Assembly: GCF_006334915.2 (NCBI RefSeq)
Contig: NZ_VDMA02000014.1
Span: 1-64,000, forward strand
Origin: Microbispora catharanthi
Lineage (GTDB): Bacteria; Actinomycetota; Actinomycetes; Streptosporangiales; Streptosporangiaceae
DNA length: 64,000 nt
Direction: 5' to 3'
The notes below the pieces were generated by a model, which made no database searches, was not told the DNA's origin, and was given only the letters and a program-made list of their open reading frames with translations. A program made the position numbers and the translations under genes. Of the stretch, positions 17,137 through 26,364 are shown piece after piece (position 1 is the first letter of the stretch; each line of letters begins with the position of its first letter).

Positions 17137-17178
17137 ACTTGCCACAAGTTATACCCCCCGGGGGTATCTCTGGCAAGT
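17137..17178. promoter_or_regulatory. Nested inverted repeat, probable CsoR-type copper operator
   Basis: The core is ATACCCCC-C-GGGGGTAT (17151-17167), perfect 8-bp arms around one base, the G/C-tract dyad bound by CsoR-family Cu(I) sensors. Outside it are further perfect 8-bp arms, ACTTGCCA (17137-17144) and TGGCAAGT (17171-17178). It lies about 40-80 bp upstream of the DUF4396 gene. No csoR gene is in this window. Confidence 0.65.
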
Positions 17179-17352
17179 TCTCGTGGGATGCAGCCTGCGC
17201 CCAAAGAGATTTGAGGGAGTAGCAGTAAGCCGGCATGGCGAAGGCGGCAGGTGGCCCTCGAAGTCGGTGGCGGGGCCGTCGAGCAAAGCGGCCTAATGCT
17301 GGGCGGGTCGGGTCTCTGAGTCTGTCGGTCCCAGGCGTTAGTCTCGGCTGTC

Positions 17353-17600
17353 GTGGCTCTGGCGATCGATACATCGAACCCCTTCCGCTAGCCCAGCGAG
17401 CTGACCAGGCTCGTCCGCGCTGTGCACGAGGCGTCCGACAACGACGAAGCCAGGTGGATCGAGCGGAAGAGCACGCTCGACCTCGCCGGGAGCGGTGCCG
17501 TTCACCACCTCGTCCGTCAGATTGGGCTTCTCGAATCGCCGCTTGGCCGGAGACCGCCCCGCCACCCGCGATGCTCAGGGTCGACCACCTTCACGCCCTG
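17353..17600 (+). pseudogene. Remnant of an AlbA_2-type ATP-binding/DNA-binding domain protein
   Basis: From GTG 17353 the frame reads ALAIDTSNPFR, stop, then ELTRLVRAVHEASDNDEARW and IERKSTLDLAGSGAVHHLV, after which homology moves to another frame as LGFSNRRLAGDRPA. This matches the opening of actinobacterial AlbA_2/schlafen-like proteins (EADWIEWKS...ILGFANR). An in-frame stop, a frameshift and loss of everything after about 70 residues make it a relic. The following bases to 18037 hold no gene I can support, apart from a small stem-loop. Confidence 0.55.
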
Positions 17601-17736
17601 GATGTCACCGTTGCGCGGCGGGTCGAGGACAACTTGCCCGCGATCAACACGGCCGCAAAAGAGATCGCCGACCCTCCCGAAGGAGGATCGGCGTCCAGAG
17701 AAGTTTCCCCTTGTTCTAGGTGCCCCCGGCCAGGGA

Positions 17737-17754
17737 CGCCGCAAATCTGCGGCG
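17737..17754. repeat. Small stem-loop in gene-free stretch 17600-18037
   Basis: CGCCGCA-AATC-TGCGGCG, 7-bp perfect stem with a 4-base loop. It may be a leftover terminator. The surrounding bases show a faint likeness to a tRNA 3' half, discussed and rejected separately. Confidence 0.35.
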
Positions 17755-18037
17755 CTCTAACCTGCGGTTTCCCTCGGCCGTCTCGTCGTTGAGGCCCGCG
17801 CCGAGGTGGGCAGGGGAGGCGGGGCCCGATAAGTCCCCTGTTCCGGGTGGATACCCGCATTCGGGACAACAACCGCTTCGGTGACTCTGCTGGCCGTGAT
17901 CTCCGCAGTCGTGTCGTTCCGGCGGCGTATTCACGAGCCCGCGCTGCGGCCTGAAGCCGCTGGACCGCCGCTCTTGAGAGCACCGGTACTGGCCGGATCG
18001 ACCGGATTCTGTCGGCGGGTCGCGGCATGATCTCGCC

Positions 18038-18481
18038 ATGAGCCAACTCGCGGTGAACTTTGAGGTGGATGAGGCGGTTGCAGCCGCCCTTACCTCAGGA
18101 AGCTGGGTGATGGAGGCGATTGCCCGGGAACGGGAGTTGGAGAGCCTCTCGCAGCCCTGGTCGCGTCCGGCCGGCTGGACCGAAACGGACGGTGTCAGGC
18201 TGCGGATCGAGGCCAGGAAGGTCCGCCGCGAAATGGTGGACCGGCTTTCTCGGGAGCGGGGTGCCGCCCGGCGAGCTGCTGTGATCTGTCTCGCGCGGCC
18301 TTCATTGAACGGCTACGCCGAGGAGCTCGATCTTGCTCTCTCCGGCTCGGACGGGTGGACCGTCGTCGAGGTGGCCGCGCTGTTCACCGTGATGCGAGAC
18401 CGGGATTTTCAGTACGGGGAGGACGTGTGGCTGTCGCGGGTGCTGGAGCTGGCGCTGAGCTTCGGCGATGGGAGCCTGTGA
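18038..18481 (+). CDS. Hypothetical protein coupled to DUF4132 gene
   Basis: 147 residues, soluble, charged (MSQLAVNFEVDEAVAAAL at the start), predicted mainly helical. No family recognised. It ends LALSFGDGSL with its TGA overlapping the GTG start of the DUF4132 gene by four bases (GTGA). The two may be a coupled pair, or the N-terminal part of a longer DUF4132 protein split by a frameshift at the junction: some DUF4132 proteins carry a helical N-terminal region like this one. A CATGAT six bases before the ATG could be the -10 of a leaderless transcript. Confidence 0.6.
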   Translation: MSQLAVNFEVDEAVAAALTSGSWVMEAIARERELESLSQPWSRPAGWTETDGVRLRIEARKVRREMVDRLSRERGAARRAAVICLARPSLNGYAEELDLALSGSDGWTVVEVAALFTVMRDRDFQYGEDVWLSRVLELALSFGDGSL

Positions 18482-20445
18482 AGCCGCTCATCCAGGCTGT
18501 GACCGACAGCGGCGTCGAGGCCGGCAAGCGCCGCCGGCTGCATCGCCTGATCGCAAGCGTGTTTCAGACGGATCCGGAGGCGTTGCCGTTGTCGGCGCTC
18601 GTGCTCTGCGACGAATGGGCCATGGTTCTGCGCGATCACCTCGGCGACACGCCGGCGGCGGAGCTGGTGCGGCTCGTCGACCACCTCTGCGCGCTCAACG
18701 GGCCACGACCCACGAAGGCGTGGCGGAAGCGGTGCCTGGAGTTGCTCCGGCCGGACGGTGCGAAGGAGTTGGTGCGGGTCGCACTGGGCGCCTTCGACCG
18801 GATCACCGAATGGAACACCCACTGGGGCACGGCCCGGCTGACCGTCTCGGACGCCAACGTGGACGTGGCCCGCGGGTTCGTCTGGGCCGCCACCCTCCTA
18901 CAGGCGGAAAACGTCGTGCCGGCGCTGACGGAGCTCGCCCTTCGCACCGCGGGGGTCCGCCGGGACGTGCGGGAGGACCTGAAGCTGGCGGGGGCCGCGA
19001 TCAACGCGCTGGGTGACTGCGGGGATCCGGCGGCCATGGAGTCGCTGTGGTGGCTGCAGCGGACGATCCGGCATCGGGCACTGCGGAAACAGGTCGACAC
19101 CGCGCTCAACGCCGCCGCCGCTCGCCAGGGGATCACACCCGGCCGACTGCTTGAGCGCAGCGTCCCCGATCACGGTCTCGGCCCCGACGGGACGCTGAAG
19201 CGCACGATCGGCGACTGGACCGCCGTGCTCGCGGTCGAGGACGCGATGACCGTACGGCTCGGCTTCCGATCGCCGGACGGCACCACGGTCGGCACCGCGC
19301 CCGCCGCACTGAAGGAGACCGCCGACCTGAAGGCGCTCAAGGCCCTGCGGAAGGAGATCCGCCAGACGCTGTCGGCCGAGCGGGCGCGTCTGGAGGGGCT
19401 GTTCACTGTGGACCGGGCGTGGCCGTACGAGGAGTGGGCCAGGTACTACCGGGACCATCCGATCACGGGGGCCGTGGCGCGTGGGCTGATCTGGGAGGTG
19501 GATGGGAGAAGCTCCCTGCCTGCCGAGGCCGAGCCGGGGTCTCACGTCCGGCTGTGGCACCCCGCCCGCGCCACTGTGGAGGAGGTCGTCGCCTGGCGCG
19601 AGACGGTGACCGAGCGGCGGCTGCGCCAGCCGTTCAAGCAGGCCTTCCGCGAGATTTACCTGCGCACCCCCGCCGAGGAACGGACCCGCGTCTACTCCAA
19701 CCGCTTCGCCGCTCACATCGTCGACCACCCCCGGCTGTACGCGCTGCTCAAGGAGCGCGACTGGCAGACCAACTGGCTGGGGCCGTTCGACGGCGGCTAC
19801 GACGCGGAGGCCAAGAAGGAGTTGGCCGAGGGTGCATGGCGGGTCCGATTCCGCTACGAGACCGCGGCCGTCGATGCCGGCCATGAGGTGATTCTGGCCG
19901 CCACCGACCAGGTGCGCTTCGACCGGCGGGAGGGGCGTGCCTTCCGCCAGGTCGACCTGGCCGAGGTGCCGCCGCTGGTGTTCAGCGAGGCGATGCGGGA
20001 TGTGGACCTGTTCGTGGCGGTCACCTCGATCGCCACCGACCCGGAATGGGTGGACCGCGGCGAGGACCCGCACCATGCCTATTGGAGAGAGACGTCCTTC
20101 GGCGTACTGCCGCCGTCTGCCCAGGTGCGCCGCGACGCGCTGGCGCGGCTGCTTCCCCGTACGGCTGTCGCCGACCGCTGCACCCTCACCGACCGTTTCC
20201 TGGTGGTCCGGGGTGACCTGTGCACCTACAAGATCCATTTGGGCAGTGCCAACATCCTCATGGATCCGGGCGACGTGTACCTGTGCATCGTCTCCGCGCG
20301 CAAACGCGACGCCAGACTGTTCCTGCCCTTCGAAGAGAACGGCCAACTGTCCCTCATCCTCAGCAAGGCGTTCCTTCTCGCCAACGACAGCACGATCACC
20401 GACGAGGCGATCCTCCGGCAGATCCAGCGAAAGCGCCCTGCTTGA
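18478..20445 (+). CDS. DUF4132 domain-containing protein
   Basis: 655 residues from GTG 18478, with GGGAG just before. The N-terminal 250 residues are helical, HEAT-like (LIASVFQTDPEALPLSALVL). The middle and end match DUF4132: the conserved stretch PFKQAFREIYLRTPAEERTR, then YSNRFAAHIVDHPRLYALLK, and a C-terminal beta-rich domain with YKIHLGSANILMDPGDVYLC. DUF4132 proteins often carry WGR/MolR-like modules and have unproven roles, some suggested in conflict or molybdate-linked regulation. No catalytic motif is seen. It overlaps the preceding gene by four bases and is followed by a terminator shared with the next, convergent gene. Confidence 0.8.
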   Translation: MKPLIQAVTDSGVEAGKRRRLHRLIASVFQTDPEALPLSALVLCDEWAMVLRDHLGDTPAAELVRLVDHLCALNGPRPTKAWRKRCLELLRPDGAKELVRVALGAFDRITEWNTHWGTARLTVSDANVDVARGFVWAATLLQAENVVPALTELALRTAGVRRDVREDLKLAGAAINALGDCGDPAAMESLWWLQRTIRHRALRKQVDTALNAAAARQGITPGRLLERSVPDHGLGPDGTLKRTIGDWTAVLAVEDAMTVRLGFRSPDGTTVGTAPAALKETADLKALKALRKEIRQTLSAERARLEGLFTVDRAWPYEEWARYYRDHPITGAVARGLIWEVDGRSSLPAEAEPGSHVRLWHPARATVEEVVAWRETVTERRLRQPFKQAFREIYLRTPAEERTRVYSNRFAAHIVDHPRLYALLKERDWQTNWLGPFDGGYDAEAKKELAEGAWRVRFRYETAAVDAGHEVILAATDQVRFDRREGRAFRQVDLAEVPPLVFSEAMRDVDLFVAVTSIATDPEWVDRGEDPHHAYWRETSFGVLPPSAQVRRDALARLLPRTAVADRCTLTDRFLVVRGDLCTYKIHLGSANILMDPGDVYLCIVSARKRDARLFLPFEENGQLSLILSKAFLLANDSTITDEAILRQIQRKRPA

Positions 20446-20647
20446 TCAAGATGGCCGCACCGATCGGAGCGGGCACCATGCGACAGAGTTGAGCCCTCGG
20501 CGCTGCCGTGCACACGGAAGGCTACGGCCGGGTCCTCCAGCCGAGGCTCCTGCTGGGGCGGGAGCGGAGGGTCCGGCGACGGCGCCGAGATCACTTCGGC
20601 TGTGCCGGCTCGGGTCTGCGCCATTGGGGAAGTACTGGAGCCGACAC

Positions 20648-20692
20648 GGAGAGGGTCCCGCCGGGACGCTGACGCGACGGCGGGACTCTCCC
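20648..20692. terminator. Bidirectional stem-loop terminator
   Basis: An imperfect stem of about 16 bp: GGAGAGGGTCCCGCCG pairs with CGGCGGGACTCTCC (one bulge), between the convergent DUF4132 and PxKF genes and 15 bases beyond the latter's stop. The 200 bases from 20446 hold no gene. Confidence 0.65.
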
Positions 20693-20706
20693 TTGATCCG
20701 GCTCTG

Positions 20707-23700
20707 TCAGCGGAACCGGAACAGCGCCCAATGTTGGGTGCCGTCGGCCAATGTGACGTTCAGCCGCCTGCACTGGCCGGCCCACGCCTTGTCGGTCTTC
20801 CAGACGTACGTGTACTGATCCTTCGCCGCGTCGTACGACAGCGGCGATCCACCCGCGGTGACCGCCTGCTCGACCGAGTCCGTCTGACCCAGGGAGCAGG
20901 AAACCTGGCCCGACGCCGGAGAGCCCGCCGCGAAGACGTCCATCCCGCGGTAACCGCCGAGGCCGAACTTCACCGGGATCGCCTGGCCGGCCTGGACGGC
21001 GTTGACCGTAGGCGGGTTGTCCACCGGTGGCAGGAATCCACGGAAGGGCCACGGCGCCGACGCCACCTTGACGGTACGGGAGGTGGAGACCGACCCGCCG
21101 TCGCCGTCGCTCACCGTCACTGTGGCGGTGAACGTGCCCGGACCGTAGGTGTGGGGCAGGAAGCACGGCGACAGGGCCCCGTCGAGCACGCCGGGCGCCG
21201 TCCCGTCCCCCCACCTGACGGTGCAGGTGTGCTGGTCGGCGATGCCCGGGTCGGAGAACTCGATCCGCGCGCCGGACCCGTCCACGGCCACCGTGCCGAG
21301 CACCGGGGCGGCGTTGCCGACGGTCAGGATGGTGGTGTCCGACGCCGAGGCGCCCTCGGCGTCCACAGCGGTCAGTGTCGCGGTGAAAACGCCGTCGTCC
21401 GAGCAGGTGACCGACGCCTGCGGGCCGTCCCCCGTGACGTCGCACGGACCGTCGACCGTCCACGACGACGTGACTCCGGCGGCGTCATCGGTGACGGTGC
21501 CGGAGAGTGGAAGGGCCGCGCCCTCGACCCCGGACACACCGTCTCCGGCCTCGACCACCGGCGGCCTGTCGGCCTTGTCGTTGTCGGTGATCCACGCCAT
21601 GCCGACCTCGCCGGGCAGCACCTTCCGCCCGTCGGACGCGGTCATGGCGCCGATCTTGAGCCGGAACGGCTCAGGAGATTCCACCGCGGTGTCGTCGATC
21701 GCGGTCGCGGTGACCACGCCGCTGGGATGCTCGCTCGTCAGCGTCAGCGTCCCGGTGGCGGGCCCGACGTCGCCGGGGCCGTCGTCCGGGCCGGCGGCCG
21801 GCTCGACGATCGACCACGGCACGGACACGCTCTCACCCGCCGGCGGCGCCGGGTTCACGGTCACCGTGAAGTCGCCGGACGTGCCCTCGGCGATCCTGGG
21901 CGCGGAGACCGACACACCCAGCACCTCGTCGTCCCGGATCGTCATCGTGGCGGGTTGCCCGGCGCTGCCGTTGGCGACCTCGCCGACCGAGACGGTGAAC
22001 GTCTCGTCCGCCTCCGGGATCGCGTCGCCGTTCACCGCGAGGTGAACCACGTGCTCGGTCTCGCCTGGGGCGAAGCGGATCGTCGCGTCCGAGGCCACAT
22101 AGTCGTCGTTCGCCTTGGCCGAGCCGTCGGCGGTGGCGTACGCGGCCACGACCTCCTTGCCGCTTGGCTTGGACAGATGGAACGTGATCGGTGTGTCGGT
22201 GAGGCTGGTTCCCCCCTCGGTCACCGTCGCCGGCTCGACCGAGACGACGGGCCCCTCGTCGTTGTCGGCGATGGTGCCCGTCGCCTGGGCGCGCGTGATC
22301 GTCAGCCCGAGCCGGGCCCCCGTCAGCGCGAGCGTCACGGTCTCGTCGTCCTCGTCGATCGCGTCGTCGGCCACGTCGACCGGAATCGACGCCTGCGTCT
22401 CACCGGCCGATACGACCACCGTTCCGGTGCCCAGCGTCGCGTCGTCCTCGCCCGCGCTGCCGGGCCGCAGCGACCAGGTCAGCGCGACGTCGTCACCCAG
22501 GGCGTGATCCAGCTTCACAATGAACGCCCCGTCGTCCGCCTCGCTCAACGCGGCGTCCTCGACGGTCGCGTTCACCCACGACGCCGGCAGCTCGAGGTCC
22601 GGGTCGGACGCCGGCCGGGTCAGCGCGAGGGCGTTCCACTTCGAGGCCGACACCTGGAGGAACACCCGGCCGGGCAGGTTGACGACCGCCGGCATGCCGA
22701 CCGGGGCGCTTCCGCCGGTGCCGGTGGCTCCGAAGAGGTTTCCGCCCCAGGCCAGCATGGAGCCGTCGGCGCGGATCGCGAGGGTGTTCATCGAGTCGTC
22801 GTGATCCACCGCGACGACCGGCGCGCCCTCGGGGAGGGCCACCGAGGTCGGCACGCTGGTGCTCTGGCCGCCGGCGAAGCCGAGGGCGTCCAGCTCGTGG
22901 TTGGTGTTCTGGCCCCACATGGACACCGAGCCGTCCTCCTTCAACGCGACCGCTGAGTCACCCGAGGAGGACACGTCGACCACCCCGCTGCCGCGACCCA
23001 GGTTGGTCACCGTGTTGGGCAGGTACGGCGACGTCGGTGTGTTGAGCGCCCACGGCCGCCCCAGGACCGGATCGGTGTCGCCGCAGGAGAGCAGGGTGCC
23101 GTCCTTCTTGAGGAAGAACACGACGCCCGAGGCAGCGGCGATCTGGCGGATGTCGCTCAGCCCCGGGATCGCCGTCGCGTACGGCTTGTTCTGGGAGGAG
23201 GTGCCGAGGCACTTCTGAACACCCCAGGACGTGACGGTTCCGTCGTCCATGAGCGCGTAGAAGGCCTGCTCACCCGCCTCGATGTCACGGACACCCCGCA
23301 GCGGCGTGTCCGGCCCGGTGAGCACCAGCCCCGGGACGTTGCGCGATGTCATGGTCGAGCCGTCGCCGAGTTGCCCGTTGCCGTTGAACCCCCAGGTCGC
23401 GACCGTTCCATCGGTTCGCACCGCCGCGACCTGGTCGCCGTGGGCGGAGATCCGGGTGACACCGGCCAGCGTGCCGGCCCCGCCGACGCCGAGAGGCGAC
23501 ACCGGGGTCGCCCGCTGCGACACGGTCGAGCCGTCTCCCAGTTGACCGTGGTCGTTCATGCCCCAGGCGCGCACCGTGCCGTCGCTCAGCACGGCGAAGC
23601 TGACGCGGAAGCCCGACTCGACCTGGACCGCGGTGCCGGGCAGGACGGTCTGCTGCGGGGCGTCGAACTCGCCACCCAGCGTCCCGGTGCCGACCTGGCC

Positions 23701-25698
23701 CAGCGTGTTGTGACCCCAGCCGTACGGCTTCGCGGTCAAGCCGCCCGGCGGCGCGTCCGGCGAGCCGCTGTCGCAGTCGTCGTCGACACCGTTGCCGATG
23801 AATTCGATCTGTCCGGGGTGCACCGCCGCGTCGCTGTCGTCGCAGTCGGTGGTGGCCGTCCAGCCGTCACCGTCGGCGTCCTTCCGGAACACCAGGACCG
23901 ACCAGCCGCGCGTGACGCGGTGTCCGTCGGCATCGGTGGCTGTGGCGACGACCTCATGGCTTCCCGGTGTGTCCGGTGCCTTCCACGACAGCGACTCGGT
24001 CCCGTCGGCCGGCCTCCTGTCCACGGCCCAGCTCACCTCGGGCGCGCCGCCGTCGTCGCTCACCGTGACGGAGAACTCGGCCGTCTTGCCGGTCTCGACC
24101 GTGATCTGGGCGCTCTCCGGCGCGCTCCGGTCGATCTTCGGGTCGTCGCCCTTGCGCGTCACCGTCACGCCGCTCCAGGAGTACGCGACCCGCCCGGCGT
24201 CGTCGCTCACCCGCAGGCCGATGACCGGCGAGCCCGGCTCGTCGAACATCGCCGACGGGGTCTGCCCGGCCGCATCGTCGAAGTCGCGGTCGCCGTCCAG
24301 ATCCCAGGCGTACGACGAGATCGTCGCCCCCTGTGCCGCGGTCGAAGCGGACCCGTCCAGCCTGATCGACTGCCCCTCGGGCGCCGTGTACGGGCCTCCC
24401 GCCTGCGCGACAGGATGCGTGTCCGGCACTCCCGCGTCGCCCGCCAGCGCGTCGGTGATCGCCTGCCAGCCGCTGAGGCCCTCCTGCACGGCCGCGGCCG
24501 TCTTGGCATGCGCGGCGATCTGCGCGGCCAGCGCGTCCCGCACGGTCTGCGCGGTGTAGGGGCCGGCGGCCGCGCGGATCCGGTTCTCGAACTCCGTGAT
24601 CTGCGCGCCGGTCAGCCCGCTCTCCCGCAGCACGCGCCGCTCGTCCGGGGTGAGGCCCCGCTGCTTGACCCGGCTCCCGAAATCCGCGGCGAAGGCGAAC
24701 GCCTTGTCGGCGTCCTCGCCGAACAGCGCCTTGATGTCGTTTAGCTGGGCCGAGGTCCGCGCCAACTGCCCGGCCAGCGCCTGGTGCAGGTCACGAACCT
24801 CACGCGCGTGGACCAGGGCCCACTCCCCGTCACCCGCCTGCTGCGCGCCCTTGTACGCCTCGACCCCGCGCAACAAGGCCTGAAGCAGCGACGCCTCACC
24901 CGCCATGGCATCAGTCGAGACGTCGTCGTCGACCTTCTCGGGAATCACCGGCCGATCAAATTCGGGATTCGGTGGGTCGGCATAGATGCCGATGTAATGT
25001 ATCGCCCGACTGAACTGCAGATTGGCGAACTTTCGATGGATGGGGGTGGAAAAGTCTTTCTTCTCCAGCGCACACGCGACGGGGTTGCCGAGAGCGCAAC
25101 CCCCCTGAAGCGCCGTGTCAAGCATGTCCCCTGCCGCGCGGGCGTCCAGCCAACGCTCCCTGTACGCCTGGTACTCGTCCAACGCCGCGCTTTTCAGACT
25201 CGCCAGCGCGGCGTCGGGCGCAGGGGTCCGCGCGAGGGCCAGTACCTCGATCTGGCCGCTGTACCAGCTGTCGTCCGCCGCGTCGAAGTACCCGTCCTGG
25301 CAGGTGTCGACGACAACGGCGTATTTTCCTGGAGGGAGATTTCCAGCGGGCGAGGTGATGCCGATCACCTCGCCCATGACAAGGGATTCGTCCTGCACCA
25401 CCGCGTTGGGCGTACCGACGACGTCGTCGAGGTGCTGCCCCTCTGAGGGCGGCCCATCCGGCACCAGGTAGATGTCACTGACCGGGTAGACGAAGTCATT
25501 CAGCCCGCCGTCGCAGTCGTCCTTGTACGTGAGCACGGTCGACGCGATTTCGATCCTGCTGTTGGGGCCGTACACGCCGTTCCCACTGAGGAGAATCCCG
25601 TCTGCCCTGGCTGGTGGCGCCGAGACCACCACGCCTGTCGCGACGGTCATCGCCATCGCCAATAGGGACGTTACCGCCCGTCTCCACCGGTTCACCCG
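20707..25698 (-). CDS. Giant secreted multidomain protein: PKD, MopE, RCC1, Calx-beta, PxKF
   Basis: About 1663 residues. GTG 25698 (GTGAGG ribosome site) gives a classic signal peptide ending SAPPARA; an ATG eight codons earlier is possible. In window coordinates, N to C: beta-rich start and helical region (25600-24450); PKD-like domain (about 24420-24170); a MopE-type calcium-binding motif, DADGDGWTATTDCDDSDAAV (about 23880-23760); RCC1 repeats of a beta-propeller (23720-22650; AWGMNDHGQLGDGST, TWGFNGNGQLGDGS); three Calx-beta-like domains with DDE/DNDE ends (22560-21600); PKD-like repeats (21550-21060); and a C-terminal PxKF domain (IPVKFGLGGYRG). No enzyme motif. Probably a calcium-stabilised cell-surface or secreted binding protein. 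It stands alone next to a recombinase relic. Confidence 0.85.
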   Translation of the reverse strand, partial: RVNRWRRAVTSLLAMAMTVATGVVVSAPPARADGILLSGNGVYGPNSRIEIASTVLTYKDDCDGGLNDFVYPVSDIYLVPDGPPSEGQHLDDVVGTPNAVVQDESLVMGEVIGITSPAGNLPPGKYAVVVDTCQDGYFDAADDSWYSGQIEVLALARTPAPDAALASLKSAALDEYQAYRERWLDARAAGDMLDTALQGGCALGNPVACALEKKDFSTPIHRKFANLQFSRAIHYIGIYADPPNPEFDRPVIPEKVDDDVSTDAMAGEASLLQALLRGVEAYKGAQQAGDGEWALVHAREVRDLHQALAGQLARTSAQLNDIKALFGEDADKAFAFAADFGSRVKQRGLTPDERRVLRESGLTGAQITEFENRIRAAAGPYTAQTVRDALAAQIAAHAKTAAAVQEGLSGWQAITDALAGDAGVPDTHPVAQAGGPYTAPEGQSIRLDGSASTAAQGATISSYAWDLDGDRDFDDAAGQTPSAMFDEPGSPVIGLRVSDDAGRVAYSWSGVTVTRKGDDPKIDRSAPESAQITVETGKTAEFSVTVSDDGGAPEVSWAVDRRPADGTESLSWKAPDTPGSHEVVATATDADGHRVTRGWSVLVFRKDADGDGWTATTDCDDSDAAVHPGQIEFIGNGVDDDCDSGSPDAPPGGLTAKPYGWGHNTLGQVGTGTLGGEFDAPQQTVLPGTAVQVESGFRVSFAVLSDGTVRAWGMNDHGQLGDGSTVSQRATPVSPLGVGGAGTLAGVTRISAHGDQVAAVRTDGTVATWGFNGNGQLGDGSTMTSRNVPGLVLTGPDTPLRGVRDIEAGEQAFYALMDDGTVTSWGVQKCLGTSSQNKPYATAIPGLSDIRQIAAASGVVFFLKKDGTLLSCGDTDPVLGRPWALNTPTSPYLPNTVTNLGRGSGVVDVSSSGDSAVALKEDGSVSMWGQNTNHELDALGFAGGQSTSVPTSVALPEGAPVVAVDHDDSMNTLAIRADGSMLAWGGNLFGATGTGGSAPVGMPAVVNLPGRVFLQVSASKWNALALTRPASDPDLELPASWVNATVEDAALSEADDGAFIVKLDHALGDDVALTWSLRPGSAGEDDATLGTGTVVVSAGETQASIPVDVADDAIDEDDETVTLALTGARLGLTITRAQATGTIADNDEGPVVSVEPATVTEGGTSLTDTPITFHLSKPSGKEVVAAYATADGSAKANDDYVASDATIRFAPGETEHVVHLAVNGDAIPEADETFTVSVGEVANGSAGQPATMTIRDDEVLGVSVSAPRIAEGTSGDFTVTVNPAPPAGESVSVPWSIVEPAAGPDDGPGDVGPATGTLTLTSEHPSGVVTATAIDDTAVESPEPFRLKIGAMTASDGRKVLPGEVGMAWITDNDKADRPPVVEAGDGVSGVEGAALPLSGTVTDDAAGVTSSWTVDGPCDVTGDGPQASVTCSDDGVFTATLTAVDAEGASASDTTILTVGNAAPVLGTVAVDGSGARIEFSDPGIADQHTCTVRWGDGTAPGVLDGALSPCFLPHTYGPGTFTATVTVSDGDGGSVSTSRTVKVASAPWPFRGFLPPVDNPPTVNAVQAGQAIPVKFGLGGYRGMDVFAAGSPASGQVSCSLGQTDSVEQAVTAGGSPLSYDAAKDQYTYVWKTDKAWAGQCRRLNVTLADGTQHWALFRFR

Positions 25699-25764
25699 AA
25701 CCTCACCGACTCCCGTTTCCATCCGGCATCCGTTCGACCTGTCAACGGGAGAGTGACGGAGGAG

Positions 25765-26120
25765 GCCTGGTAGCCACTTGGGAGGCGCTTAAGGCGGCTT
25801 TGGGGGATACAGATGCGGACTATGCGTTCTGCCAACGTCTGCGGGCCCGCTTCACAGAGCTGGAACGTGAGCGCCGGACCAAGGCGCAGGAGCTTGCCGA
25901 TGCCGAGGCGAGTCCGCCCGCTCGCGACCACCCAACCGGCCTGCTCCACAAGATCCCCATGCTCCAGACGAAGCTCGCTGAGCTGCCCGAAGAGCTCCAG
26001 CGTGAGCTGCTCACGGCCTTCCGTCTGGAGATCCGCTATGACGCCCGCCTTGGGGTGGCGTTGATCCGAATCAGCCTGGACCACGAGACGATCGAAGGAG
26101 TCGCGGCGAGGGCGGAAGAA
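25765..26120 (+). pseudogene. Serine recombinase (integrase), C-terminal remnant
   Basis: The forward frame reads FCQRLRARFTELERERRTKA, then LADAEASPPARD, LLHKIPMLQTKLAELPEELQ and RELLTAFRLEIRYDARLGVA. This is the coiled-coil and terminal domain of large actinobacterial serine recombinases (RARFTELE...LPELREELFEAFRLEIRYD). The catalytic N-terminal domain and the zinc-ribbon domain are absent. The remnant ends about 60 bases from the 3' end of tRNA-Arg, where an integrase of an element inserted in that tRNA would lie. It marks the right edge of the accessory region. Confidence 0.65.
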
Positions 26121-26136
26121 CTTCCCGGAAACGAAA

Positions 26137-26165
26137 ACAGGCGCCTGCCGGAGGCAGGCACCTGT
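26137..26165. terminator. Stem-loop terminator downstream of tRNA-Arg
   Basis: ACAGG-C-GCCTGCC and GGCAGGC-A-CCTGT form a 12-bp stem with one mismatch and a 3-base loop, 17 bases beyond the tRNA 3' end on the transcribed strand. Confidence 0.65.
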
Positions 26166-26182
26166 GCCGAAGATTTGGTGAG

Positions 26183-26255
26183 TGCCCCCGGCAGGATTCG
26201 AACCTGCGGCACCCGCTTTAGGAGAGCGGTGCTCTATCCCCTGAGCTACGGAGGC
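26183..26255 (-). tRNA. tRNA-Arg (anticodon CCT)
   Basis: 73 bases on the reverse strand. Acceptor GCCTCCG/CGGGGGC, D-arm with TAGCTCAGGGGATAGAGC, anticodon stem CCGCT/AGCGG around loop CTCCTAA, so the anticodon is CCT reading AGG. T-arm GCAGG-TTCGAAT-CCTGC, discriminator A; the CCA is not encoded. Every stem pairs normally. The 3' end faces the recombinase remnant. Confidence 0.95.
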
Positions 26256-26364
26256 GCACGATGTGCACCAGTAAGCCTAGCGAAAGGTTGGGCCCGCTCG
26301 CGCCTTCCCTGGGGGTGTCGTTTCGAGGTCGCCGGTCATCAGCGGGCTGACCTGCGGTAAAGGC

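Noticed and set aside
17719-17765. Resemblance to a tRNA-Arg 3' end (GTGCCCCCGGC then AGG) that might be a second attachment site
   Set aside because: Only 11 bases match before gaps are needed, the anticodon loop would have four bases, and the match is plausible by chance at this GC content.
20602-22956. Long forward open frame opposite the PxKF gene
   Set aside because: It is a high-GC mirror frame, Arg/Gly-rich with no domain; the reverse strand has the signal peptide and domains.
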